From Schistosoma haematobium (Eukaryota > Platyhelminthes > Trematoda > Strigeidida > Schistosomatidae), in contig NC_067195.1 in assembly GCF_000699445.3 (NCBI RefSeq), positions 61,293,591 through 61,357,590 on the forward strand: a stretch of DNA of 64,000 nt, given 5' to 3'. Made by a program: the position numbers and the translations under genes. Shown here one piece after another: positions 9,911 through 23,800 of this stretch. Under the pieces are notes generated by a model. The model had not been told where the DNA came from and did not search any database. It was given only the letters and a program-made list of their open reading frames with translations. Position 1 is the first letter of the stretch; each line of letters opens with the position of its first letter.

Positions 9911-11886
9911 ATGTAATGTACCATTTGGAGGAAAGTATAAAGATAAGAGAAAATACCACTTACATTTTATCTGATTGAATGGATTTTGAGTTAATCGGAG
10001 TCTATTCTTTTTCTGTCCGCTTTCCATCATAAATCAAACGGTTTGCTTAATGATAAATTGGGCATTGAAGATAAAACTTGTCACTCGGTGGATTAATCTA
10101 TCTGAATGGAGCTGTACAATGTTTATCACTGAATGTCCCTGTCACAATCTGAACTGGTTCTGATTATTAGAAGCAACATTGTAAGTGTTCGGCGATATTT
10201 TATTGAGATTACTAATTAGATCATTTGATGGTATATTTATTCACCTTCAAACTGATTAGCGTTGTGTACACACACATAGGTTACTAATGCTTCCGCTCGA
10301 ATACGAGCCCAGTAATAGAGTAGAAAACGTGACTTGTGAATTAAGATGGTCATAGGAAAACAGGCCACATTTCCTGAAACTATATATTTATAGCCCGATA
10401 ACACTGCCTAAATGCGACAAACATCGTTTAGCTAACAATGTATAAAGTACACAAAAAATATACACTCATTCTACTGACCACTGGTTTTTTTGTTTATTCT
10501 TACACTATGATGTTCACACGGCCAATAACTAATACAAAACTGTAAAAAACTCACGTTTACCCTAAAGTTAAATGACTACCTGTATTCAAGTGACCTCCAA
10601 ACCTACAGACTAAGTATTTGGTGTAAAGTAGTTTGACAAGCTATTCATGGAAATAATAGATCCTCGAAAACCCGATGTAATGACTTAAGTTCAACTACAA
10701 TACAACTTGCTAACCAGCTACATAAAGAAGTGCTAGTAAACTACCTTGATTTTGAGATTTCGAAAGTAATTTTATGAAAACATCTTGATATATGTGTTAT
10801 ACTGCGTATTCTTCACTATAATCCACAATGTAAATTGGCCACATCAACTGACAATTCTATATTGTACAAAAAATATAATATTGGATGGAGTAACTAATAA
10901 TAATAAGAAACTCGAAGAACATGCTTGAAATCCGTCAGTTTGATCTGTACAACTACATGTGTGACAGAAAGTTCACGGAATGAACCGTCTAATATTGTGA
11001 GATTTCAGGAATGAAAGGAAACTAGAACCATAAATCATCATACGAAACAAAACACGAGAGAACGGGTGTACTAAGCCCAAGGAATGACGGATTGGTCGAA
11101 ATGACCTCAAACCAAAAAAGTTGACGTGATTAAATATGTTGCCAATTATTAACATCTGTATTCGAACAGTGGAATAATGACACCTTCGAAAGTGACCCAA
11201 CCTAAACCTAACTACCTGTCATTTAACACTTTGCGTACAAAAAGAGAAAACAAACATAATGCCTGGAATTATGTACTTTATATGAAGTTAGCACCTTACA
11301 TAACAAACAAAGTATGCTGATCAGTTATCGTATTTATTTTAAGGATAGAAATGTAGTAAACTAAAGAAGTTCAAAAACCTCTTTATGAAAAATATCCGGT
11401 ATATGGGCACGTGAGCCTATATGAATATATAAACGCAAGATTTGTTCAAAAATCTTTACAATATGCATATTTATATAACGGGGTACTGCAATTTCACAGA
11501 TAACCAAAGCTTTGTATAGAACTTTGCAACAGTAAATTAAAACAGACAATAAGAAGTGATTTGATGACAGATGTTTTATCGAATAAACTAGAAGCAAAAA
11601 ACTGTATTTAAGGTAAGAGTGAAAGTCCAGAAATGTGGTTCATTAATATTAATAGTTTTATGGAAATCCAAGGGACTGAAAAATGTTTACAAGCAGAGTA
11701 AAGACACTAACAAATACGTACAAAGCAAAAAATAAAATCAACACTTTCAGCACTCAAATAATAGGAGGCAGATTGTGCTAATGAACTGAGACAGTAGTAC
11801 TACAACTACTATCATCGATAAGATTAATAAAGAACATTTGCCTAAAATCGGCATTAGGAATACCAGGTTGTTAAAAGCAGATCCAG
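9911..11886. other. DNA downstream of the EB1 gene, no second gene seen
   Basis: The right end should hold the EB1 3' UTR. The nearest AATAAA on the minus strand that I noticed is at 11333-11338, about 550 bp past the stop. No other coding signal is supported. Confidence 0.45.
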
Positions 11887-14800
11887 CTAAAATTCTTCCG
11901 GTTCTTCAGCGTCGGGAGCAGTGAAACCATCCTGTTAATAACAAGCACAAAATATATGAGTAAAAAACGCATTTATTACATTTTTAAAAATTTTCACTAT
12001 GCTATACACACATAAATATAGAAACAAAGTTAATATAAGAGCGTCATGTTGACATTTTACAAAAGAGCATACAGTACATCAACCTATAGTTAGTGAAACA
12101 ATCCATGTCTGGATGGATGGTATACAGTATCCAGATAGAGATAGCTAAATGAAACAAATAAATAATTTTGCTTGTTACCTGAGCCAAAAATCAGTATAAA
12201 CGATAACATCGAATTTTTTTAACTTTTTCGAGTAACGTAATACGAAAATATCAGAAAATAGAGTGGAATTTATGATATTTCGTGTAGTAACTAAAGCCAA
12301 TTTTAAGGAAGTAAAACTGGAAAAAAGTGATCCCCGACATTATAGTTTATTAGATGGAAATATTTATTTAAAATCAAATGACTGGATAATCGACTTACTT
12401 CGGTTGCGTAAAGGATTTCAAAGATACTCTTAGTCAAGTCTACTTTTCTATTTTCTTGACAAATTATTTCAATGCTGCGTAGCTTGTTGAAGTAGAAATC
12501 CCTTTCACGAAGTAGACCCTCAATAGTAGTCTTGTTTTGTTCAGCCTGTAAAAACAAGAGACGATGAAAGTCTTATTCATTGAAATAAGTTTGACTGTAC
12601 GGCAATAGTAATTTTGTGTGCATGATTATTTTCTGCACTTCCAGTCAGTCAGTCAGTAACAACGTAGAACTTCGTACGTACGTACATCAGTTCAAGTTGC
12701 CACACCACATTAGCACAGAGATGCAGTTGTCGATTCAAATCCCATAGTGGTAGAGGTAATAAGAGTATAAGCAGTAATCGGGAAGATTAGGGTTTGGAGA
12801 TGTTATTTAAAGAGTATAATCCAGTGAAATAAATTTGGAAAGAGGAAAAAAAGGGACATGAAGAATTCAGAAGATTAGAATTTGGGAGAACACAGAGAGT
12901 GGATGCACCTGCGCCATTGCAAACGATTTTGAGCCATGTCATCCAAGGTCTCTAACCATCGGTTGCTATCATCTCGCGGTCCCCAACCAGGTAGTCTACA
13001 CCTACCAACATGACTCAGTCCACTTGTCAGTGACTTCATGGACTTGTGCCATGTTTTGGTTTGGCCGCCCCTAGCTTTCTCCCAACCTACTCCTATACCA
13101 CTGAACATAGCACGTCGAGGCATTCGGTCGTTGGGCATACGTAACACGTGTCTCAGCCATCTCAACTGATGAAGTTTCACTACTTCATTGATTGATTTGC
13201 CATCCTTACCTAGTACCTGTTTCCTAACGACTGCGTTACGTACTCGATGGTCCCAGGATATGCGAGCAATGTTTCGAAGACACCTATGATCAAATACTAG
13301 TAGCCTACGGATATCCTCTACTCTTACCGGCCATTTTTCACTGCCATAAAGTAGAACGGAACGGACTGCTGCACAGTAAACTCGTCCTCTAGTTGATAGA
13401 CGGATATCTCGCCTACTCCATAAATGACGCAAGTTGGCAAAAGCTAGTCGAGCCTTCTGTATCCGTGCTGAGATTTCGTCACACACCAGACCACAAGGGC
13501 TGATGAGACTTCCAAGATAAGTGAAGCGGTCGACACACTTAACTACTTCACTCCCTATCATTAGTTCGGGTGTCGATGTAACCTAATCCTGAAGCAACAT
13601 TTTGCATTTCGAGGGAGAGAATCGCATCCCGAACATGCTTGTATTGTTTCTTAGAGTGGTCAGAAGACTCTGCATTTTGTCAGCGTCTTCACCAAATAAA
13701 ACTATGTCATCTGCATATTCTAAGTCAACAAGTGAACCTCCCGGTAGAAGTTCAACCCCTGGAAATTTAGATGAGGAGAGTGTTATCTCTAAAAGTACGT
13801 CGACCACAAAGTTGAACAAGAATGGGGAGAGTGGACAGCCCTGACGAACACCACTTGAGGTAATCAATTCTGATGACAGTTAGCCATAAGCTCTCACTCG
13901 ACCAGTTGTGTTCGAGTAGAGAGCCTTTATAAGGTTAATGTACTTCTTTGGTACTCCTTTCAGTGACAAACACTGCCATAGAACCTCACGATCAACAGAG
14001 TCGAATGCCGCCTTAAGGTCGAGAAATACTACCATTGTGGGGCGTCTGAATGTGTGTCTGTGTTCTAGAACCTGACGTAGTGTGAATATCTGGTCTATAA
14101 AACCACGTCCAGGTCGAAAACCAGCCTGATTTTCTCTAGTTTGCTCTTCACGAGCTTTAGTTAGGCGTCGAAGTATTATTGAAGCTAATATTTTAGACAC
14201 TATATTAGTCAAACTGATTCCTCTGTGATTGTCACAAGAGGACTTTTGTCCTTTCTTATAGACTGGCACAATCAGTGATTGAGACCAGTCAGATGGGATT
14301 ACGTCCAGTTCCCAAATTCTACCTAAGACCTCGGTTAATCTCATTGCTAATACTGGACCGCCATCCTTAAAAATCTCAGGAGTAAACTTGTCAGGGCCTG
14401 CTGCTCTCCCTCGTTTCAGATTTCCTATGGCTTTTTCAACTTCGTAAAGGGACGGAGGACCTACATTAACTTGCCATTCAGGTTGACTAGAGATCGTGGG
14501 AAACCGAAGTGTGGCTGAAGGCCAGTTGAACTGATCCCTAAAGTGTTCTGCCCATCGATTCAATCTCCTGGATTGAGAATGAATAATATGTCCATCTTTC
14601 TCTGAGATTGTTTCGCTAACGGTCGGGTTCCTAATTCCGGTTTCCTTAACAAGTCTGAACAATTGTCTGCTATTACCTATTGCCGCTGCCTTTTCCATCT
14701 CTCTTGCTTTCGCTACCCACCACTGTTCGCGATCATTGCGTAGACTTCTTGTCAGCTTGCGCTTAAGCTGACTCCGCTCTTCACTATGTTCAGAGCTAGG

Positions 14801-17800
14801 CGGAATGAGTTTCCGAGCATCTATCAGTGAGATAGATGCTGCTGAGATCCAGTGTTGCTCCCTAACCTTCTGGTTTACCTTACTAGCAGATATCACTGCT
14901 GTTTCCACAGCTTTTCGGATATGATTCCATGCTGCATCGGGGTGGGCATCACATACATGGCTGCCTAACTGTTTTCCTAGTTGTTCCTGAAATATACTCT
15001 TAGCTTGACTATCATTAAGTAGGCCCCTAAGAGGTTTCCTTGCAGCGTCTTTCCTACGTCCAGTAAGACGCAAGCAAATACGCGCTCGCACTAGAGCATG
15101 ATCTGAATCTAGGCATGTGCTCCAGAATGAGCGACAGTCTTCTATCGAGCCCCTCCATCGGTGGCTGATAGCGATGTGATCTATTTGGGTCCAACGTTGG
15201 GACGAATTAGGGGGTCTCCATGTTAAAAGATGTTTTTCCTTATGTTTAAAGTTAGTACTTGCACTTACAAATAACTAGTTCCGCTTATTAACTGAAAACG
15301 CCAAAGACGAGCATGTTCATAAATTGTCGATAAAACGCGTAGTGTAATAATTAACAGAAACGAAATAAAACAGAAATTAAAACAATGATAAGATCGCTGT
15401 AATAGAGTATAGCTTAGATCTTTAAATTTATGCCCAACTTTCCGCATCTTTTTATAAACTTTTGGTCAGTATGACTAATTACGTTTTAACTAATGTAGTG
15501 ATTATGAAACAAAGTGATATTTCTATGGGCACGTTGATTTTAAAATCTTTATCAGCCTGAATGTATTAATATACATACCATAAATCACAAAACGCTGAAA
15601 TAATGTGGAATAAACTGCTTGGTTAGCAAAAGTAATTGGCCACCAAATATTTCCCTATAGTAAATTGAATTATTATTAAAATCAGAATCACTTCCTGATG
15701 AAGCTCTTTCTTCTTGTGTTAAGATAGTAGACATAACGTAACCAGCAACAAATTAAAAAATGTAACAGATTTTCAAGTATTTTGTCCCCGAATGTCCTGG
15801 TACGGTCGAATGTGAAGAGTCATCTCTTCCTCTCGAAATGCTCTCACATGACCACGCGTATACAGCCACCGCCAGGGTAGTCCTACTCACTTCTTCCTCG
15901 TGACTTGCGTGTTGTTCACGAAATTGAGAGGATGAAAAGCAAATGTTCGGCGCTTCAACCGGGTTGGTGGATAAGGGTTCACAAAAGGGAAATGGAAAAC
16001 CCTGATTCAAAACGAATGGTGCACATGGGCTCCAGTATCCTGAGGGACGGAATGGCGTATGAGCCAATTGTTGATCACCAGCTACCATGAGACTGCATCT
16101 CCTAACGTTGCTCCACTGCCTTGTGGATTAGACCTTTAGGTCGATGGCTCGGGGAATGTCCCTATAAGAAAATCACCTGCTTCGGTTTGGGCGTCCGGGA
16201 AGTATTCCGGCCCCCGCACAAATAGAACGACGAAATGTGGAGCATATATATTTGGTGCCTCCTTGTGCCAACGTTTATACGTTTAAATAAATAAACTGCA
16301 AGTGTCTTAGTACATATTATTCATTTGAAAGTAAGACGTAACGTATTGTCTAGAAAAAATTTGATCCGAACCTTAAGTATTTAATTATTGTCATTTATTT
16401 TTCGATTATATTTAATATCCTAAACGGGGTGTTAATCTTCATAACTGGTTGACGAAAAGAGTACGGAAAGATATAATTTTCGTATTTTACTCACAACTGA
16501 GAGGTTATGGTAACAAAAAGGTTGATAGTGAATTCGGAAGAAACTACATTGCCCTTCTGAAAACCGATCCTAAAACTGTAACCTGCTGAACAGTATTCAA
16601 ATGAAAGTTTCGCAATAATCAACTCTAAATCATGACAATAGCGTAGACTACCACTAGTGAGAAAAATATAGAAATGAATATTAAATGAAAATCATGTCAT
16701 AAATGTTCTTACCGAACCTGATTAACTTAATGTATATGACAGTGGATGGATATCGTAATCTAAAAAATTTAATAATTCAACAAGTGTACATCACAAACCA
16801 CGGTTGTGTGTATAAATGATTGACAAAACGTTACCAAACAACCTAACATAAGTAACGGTTAATATAACATTGAACCACTTTGTAATTCAAGAAAAGTTTT
16901 TAATTTATTTGGTCGTTGTAAATCAATGTTTTTGATGGTGAGAATACAGTTGTTTGGTCTAAGTAACCGAAGCTAAATCACGGGGTTATTTGATCCCATT
17001 AAAACTAAGTATATAAGCCCGAGTCGAGACCACAACCTATGAATTCCGATTATGAGTAAAATATAAAGGCACGGTTTATGCTTATACTATATTGAGATTT
17101 ACTGAACATCTTAAGACATATGTCTGCTTCAAACTAAAATCTCAACAAAATTTCCACACGCTTAAGAGTAATGTACGAAATACAAGTAAAATCACCAGTC
17201 TAAGAAACACCAATGACACAAAACAGAAAAGGGATTGATGGAAAATAAGCAACCCGAAAATGTGCTACGCTACATAACAGTATATAAAAGTAAAATTAAC
17301 AAGGAACAAAATAAGCGACCATAAACATTCAGACGCTCCACAATCGTAGTATTTCTCGACATTAAGGCGGCATTTGGCTACGTTGATCGTGAGGTTCAGT
17401 GGCAGCGTTTGTCAGTGAAAGGAGTACCAAAGAAATACATTACCTTGTAAAGGTTCTCTACTCAAACACAGCTGGTCGAATGAGAGCTCGTGGCAAACTG
17501 TCATCAGAATTGATTACCTCAAGTGGTGTTCGTCGATGCTGTCCACTCTATCCACTCTCGTTTAACTTTGTCGTTGACGAGCTTTCAGAGATGACACTTT
17601 CCACATCTAGAATTGAACTTCTACCGGGAGATTCACTTGTTGACTTAGAATATGCCAATGATATAGTTCTATTTGGTGAAGACGCTGACAAAATGCAGTC
17701 TTCTGACCACTCTAAGAAACAATGCTAGTATGTTTGCATGCTATTTTCCCCCTCGAAATGCAAAATGTTGCTTCAGGATTAGGTTACATCGACACCCGAA

Positions 17801-20800
17801 CTAATGATAGGGAGTGAAGTAGTTGAGCGTGTCGACCACTTCACTTATCTTGGAAGTCTCATCAGCCCTTGTGGTCTGGTGTGTGACGAAATCTCAGCAC
17901 GGATACAGAAGGCTCGACTAGCTTTTGCCAACTTGCGTCATTTATGGAGTAGGCGAGATATCCGTCTATCAACTAGAGGACGAGTTTACTGTGCAGCAGT
18001 CCGTTCCGTTCTACTTTATGGCAGTGAAAAATGGCCGGTAAGAGTAGAGGATATTCGTAGGCTACTAGTATTTGATCATAGGTGTCTTCGAAACATTGCT
18101 CGCATATCCTGGGACCATCGAGTACGTAACGCAGTCGTTAGGAAACAGGTACTAGGTAAGGATGGCAAATCAATCAATGAAGTAGTGAAACTTCATCAGT
18201 TGAGATGGCTGAGACACGTGTTACGTATGCGCAACCACCGACTGCCCCGAAGTGCGATGTTTTATGGTGCAGGAGTAGGTTGGGAGAAAGCTAGGGGTGG
18301 CCAGTCCACAACATGGCACAAATCCATGAAGTTACTGACAACTGGACTGAGCCATGTTGGTAGGTGTAGACTACCTGGTTGGGAATCGCGAGACGATAGC
18401 AACCGATGGTTAGAGACCTTGGATGACATGGCTCAAATTCGTTTGCAATGGCGCAGGTGCATCCACTCTTTGTGTTCTCTCAGATTTTAATCATCTAAAT
18501 TCTCCATGTCCTTTTTTTATCTTTCCAAATTTATTTCACTGTATTATACGCTTGAATAACATCTTCAAACCCTAATGTTTCCGACAACTGCTTATACTCT
18601 TACCGCCTCTACCGCTACGGGATTTGAATGGACGTACGTACGTACGTACATCAGTTCGAGTACAAAATTCTGCGTTGTTACTGACTGACTGACAACTTCA
18701 AAACAATTTATACGAGCGAATAGTAATTGTTTCATAACTTCATTTAACTACCTTAAAGCTTTTCCAAAACTACTATTACCCAGGTAATACTATGAATAAA
18801 GATCACTGTCGAGAATTTAGTGGATGTAGGCTATTATTATTTAAACATAAATATCAATGCAAAGGGAATGTAGGTTAACAACTTGATCAAATGATTCATA
18901 CCTATAATTTAAATTTTAGTGTCTGACAAGAACATTTCACATTAGTGGTTCCAAAAAATCCAATGCTCCAGAAGTGATCAACAATCGAATATCTTGTTTT
19001 TCCACATTGTCTTATATCCCCATATCGGTAAACGTTTGTGTAGTATCGTCTACACACTTCCTTGACGCCGTGCTACTAGTGACGTAGACAAGATATCTAT
19101 CTGTCGATCACTGCTCTATTTAACTATATAACTGTAGGAAATGCTCTTTGAAGCTATAGAACAAATGTAATCCTGTAGTATTTGATCATAAATCTTTTTG
19201 AAACATTGTTAGTGCATGATGGAAAAACAGAATGAGTAACGCATATGTGAAACATAGAGCACCAGGTATAGATGGCTGATGAGAAACGATGCATATTTGC
19301 GTCAGGTCTTATTTTGATTATGATTGAATGGCTAGTACAGAAAATAATTCTCATCTGTCACTTATATCTACACTAGGAATAAGCCTGTCGCCAGGTTATT
19401 CACTGATACGACTTAAGTAAGGAGTCTATTACCTTAATTCTTGCGGCTTTTAATACTAAACCAGGTGTGATTACAGACAAGTTCTAGACTATGCATAAAC
19501 ATTTGAGTTGTAAAATTATTCATGATAAAGTCATGTTATGATAAGATCACATCAATAGACCCAGAGGATACAACGTTATCAAAATCCTCTTTTTGGAATG
19601 TAAATTTTAACCACCATCTCAAAAGTTATGAACCAGACTGCACTCCTTCGGAAATGAGTTTTCCAAAGTACACCACGTTCCAGAAAACGTATATTTAACA
19701 AAAGTTTCGGATAAAAATAAAACAATGAAAAATATTCTTCAAACGACTGTTTCATTAGATGCATTAACATTTTTAAAAATGTTACATTAGGAAAATTACA
19801 TTCGTGTTTGATATATGGGTAAAACGTTATCTTTATGATGATAAGTTCAGCGAATTACATAATTCAAACAAAAATACAAAAACTGACCTCTAATGTAAGC
19901 TGATCGAATTGCTGTTTCAAAATGGCCACTTCTGCATTATCGCCAGCGGAATAATGATTATTATTAGTAGGAGTTCCTGAAACACCGGACTGACTGGTGC
20001 GCAAAGTTGTAACTACTGGATGTTTTAAAAGGAAAATATGTAAGAAAATCGACATATATTTGTTTAAAAGGTTATTAAAGATTATATATTAGAATTACTC
20101 AAAATACAACAAACAGTGAGTGCTTCTCATGGTGCAGTTTAAAGACTTAATTCATAGAAAGTGATACGAATAAAAATGAAAATCTGAGACATTTACAGTG
20201 TGGAACTAAGTAGACGGTGTCCAAAATTACAGATGAATTAGTGTTCAACTTTGCTCAAATATACATGTATCTAAGTTGCTACACCTCGCAACAACAAGAG
20301 AAGATTACATCAATCAGAATGGAGATACATCAGGAAAGGCAAAATCAGCCGGTCATACTCAACGTAGACAAATATAGAAGTGGAGAAACACAAAAGTTGT
20401 ATAACAATTGGGGGAAAATAAAAAGCGAACAAACTTGGAATAGTATTCTATTTGAACCATGTTATTTCAGGATCTGCAAACATGAGAATTGGATTGCTAT
20501 CATGCTTAACATATCACACAATGATTCCAAACAATTGTGAAAACTAAGGGGAGGTCGGATAAAATAGTACCAATGAGTAGAAAACTGGAAGAACGAATAA
20601 AATTGGGGAATTGAAAATATGGAGCAACACTAAACCTATAGTTTCGAAAAAAAGATGAAGAATGTGTCTGGATTATTGTGATTGACTTTCAGCCATATCA
20701 GCCAAGTTGTCACTCATGGACTGGCTATCTCAAAGATTTGAATCATGAAGCTTGTAGCTCCGAACACGGATCAGACCAATAAACAATAATTTCATGGATT

Positions 20801-23800
20801 GATACTTAACTTTTTCCAACATTCTTGAGAAAAAAGGCAAATTGTTTGATGGTGTTTTAAATCCTCAACGAGTGAAGAAGCTGGAACACCCATCATGTAT
20901 CCCCGACCGCCACCTACGTCGACACGTAATGTTAGCTGGCATAGGAGTAGGTTGGGAAAAAGCAAGAAACGACTGCGCCATAAAGTGGCGTCAACCTATG
21001 AAGTAATTGACTGTTGGATTGATGTGTATTGGAAGGTGCAAATTACTCCGTTAGTGTACCCGCGATTGTCATAACCAATGGTTGGCGATGTTGGATGGGA
21101 TAGCCCAAAGCCTGTTACAAGAACGCAAATACATTCACTCTTTGTATACTCATAGATCCTAAGTCTCAAAATTACTTCCAAAAATTCATTTACGCTCTTA
21201 GAATCATAGTTTTTCTCGAATGATTTTTAATGTCTGTTATAACATGCGCAAACTGATACCGGCCACTGGGAACAGTGAGTCGCAAGATGCAAAACAAGTA
21301 AACGAATGAATGAAGGTTTATTATACAAGAAAAAATAAACCGCGATGATACCAGATTACGCCAATTGCTATGATTTATTTACACTGACCAATAGTCAGGT
21401 TTGTATAGATTAAACTGAGTAGTCCTAGAGACACTAATCAACAATTTTATGAAAACATTTATGTCATAAGATTAAACGTCTATAATCAATAGATAGAACT
21501 AATTTACTAAGTTATATAATTACGGTCAAAATGTGACATGCCATAGACAATAAGAAAATATGAGTTTTGTAGGTCGCACTCAATCCAAGTCCTCAGTCAT
21601 TACATTACTATCACCAATACTATTACTCCTACTACCTTGGTTTTCATCTTGCTTTGCTAACATAGTGCGGTAACTTGGGACAATGCACACTTGTGTCAGG
21701 TTCTATGTTACTAATGATTGACTGAGCCTACGTTTATAATAACCACTATTGCACGTCGGTGAATAAATACGCGTAACAAAAATTCCTAGCACCTCAACCA
21801 ACGAAACATGTTCGTATTTCACACCTTATTTAGTGGCTTTAGCAATCAGTCTACAAATATTTTTCCAGGTCTAAACATTAATCATTTGGAGTTGGGTAAC
21901 TAAGTAGGATCCAAAAATTATAAGTATACTAAACACGACCTTTTTATTTATTTATTTAAACACATAAACATTGGTACAAGGAGGCACTAAATAGATATGC
22001 GCCACATAAGTCATTCGATTTGTGTGAGGGCTGTGATACTGCCCGGGTGCCCAGACCGAAGCAGGACACGACCTTTTACAGTTACTGGAACATCGTAACG
22101 CTGCTAAGAATTGATCAAAACAATTTATTTTACCTTTACTTATGTTATAAAACCGCTTATCTCAACTATTATTCACATTTGGAAAGTTACACAAGTGCTT
22201 ATATACAGAGTTTTTGATTGTTTACAGTAGGTGGTTCACATCTAAGAATGAATGTATATTCAAATTCACACAAATGTATTTTGAACAGTGAAGTGTAAGC
22301 ATTATACATTTCGCAAACCAACTAGGTAGAATTTCTCTATATTTTGAGGTATGGTATAGCAAAACAATTCTTACTTAATTAGCTATGAAGTATTTTTTTT
22401 TAGATAACAATACACCTCTTACACACTACTGTTTTCCGATACTAATTTTTTTCTACTACTACTGATGCTCGCCTTGATGTGTTGTGGTAACTTGAACCAA
22501 ATTACATGTAATGAGCATGATGATAATAATGACACTACCCGGATCCATCACTAAAATCGCATCGACAAGTGTTAAGGAAGAATAGTAAAAACTGAAAACC
22601 CTAACCAATTCTAATAAGTTTAAATGAATACGATGTGACTATAATTCACATAAGGTGTTCTGATAAAGTAGTCAAAGTTATTAGGATTTTGGAACCGCTT
22701 TTGTCCATACAACTTTGCAGTATCTTGGACTGTTGTGGTGTTAATAACGTTAAAAGCTGCTATGTTGCAAAACGTATGATGTTCGAGTATCTCGACAGAT
22801 AACATATGACCGATCTGAAAATGGTCTGAATGAAATCTGATGTTTCTAGATATCTCTGTATCCTTCGTGATCTGCGCTAGGACTAGTACAACTATTAATT
22901 CTGTATACATTAGTAAGGACATAGCCGGAAATCAGTTATGAAAAACTGTTTCAGAGTGACGGAAAATCCCATTTGTGCCATACATAGAAAACCCAGTTGA
23001 TTTTCTGGCTCGTCACCCGTTTCTGATAAGTAAATCGAGACGATTTTAATAAAGACAATTTCAGGGTTGTTAAGATACCAAACATACTAATAGCTAGTTC
23101 AGTGATTGATACAAGTGGGATAAATAAGACATGGGGAAAATACGCAACAAAATAAGATGTCGGACGTTAGCGATTAAGAAATCAGCAGGAGACAGAGGGA
23201 AGAATGGTTTAAATAGTGAAGATGGAGTGATGAGAGTGAAAAACTAGAAGTAAAGAATAGAATATTTAGGGTTCGGGAAAAATGACAAAGTTTACGTACA
23301 TCTGTTGTTGAGACATTTTGGGTCTTCCCGTCTATACAGCATGTACACTCGGTCGGTCGGTAACAACGTAGAATCTCGTACGTACGTACGTAGAGGCGGT
23401 AAGAGTATAAGCAGTTGTCGGAAACATTAGGGTTTGAAGATGTTATTCAAGCGTATAATACAGTGAAATAAATTTGGAAAGATAAAAAAAGGACATGGAG
23501 AATTTAGATGATTAAAATCTGAGAGAACACAAAGAGTGGATGCACCTGCGCCATTGCAAACGAATTTGAGCCATGTCATCCAAGGTCTCTAACCATCGGT
23601 TGCTATCGTCTCGCGATTCCCAACCAGGTAGTCTACACCTACCAACATGGCTCAGTCCAGTTGTCAGTAACTTCATGGATTTGTGCCATGTTGTGGACTG
23701 GCCACCCCTAGCTTTCTCCCAACCTACTCCTGCACCATAAAACATCGCACTTCGGGGCAGTCGGTGGTTGCGCATACGTAACACGTGTCTCAGCCATCTC

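Noticed and set aside
20217..20540. A 107-codon plus-strand gene in EB1 intron 3
   Set aside because: No recognised domain, no splice or promoter context, and composition like the surrounding intron.
22620..22922. A 100-codon minus-strand gene in EB1 intron 3
   Set aside because: No family resemblance and no splice sites joining it to EB1 or another gene.
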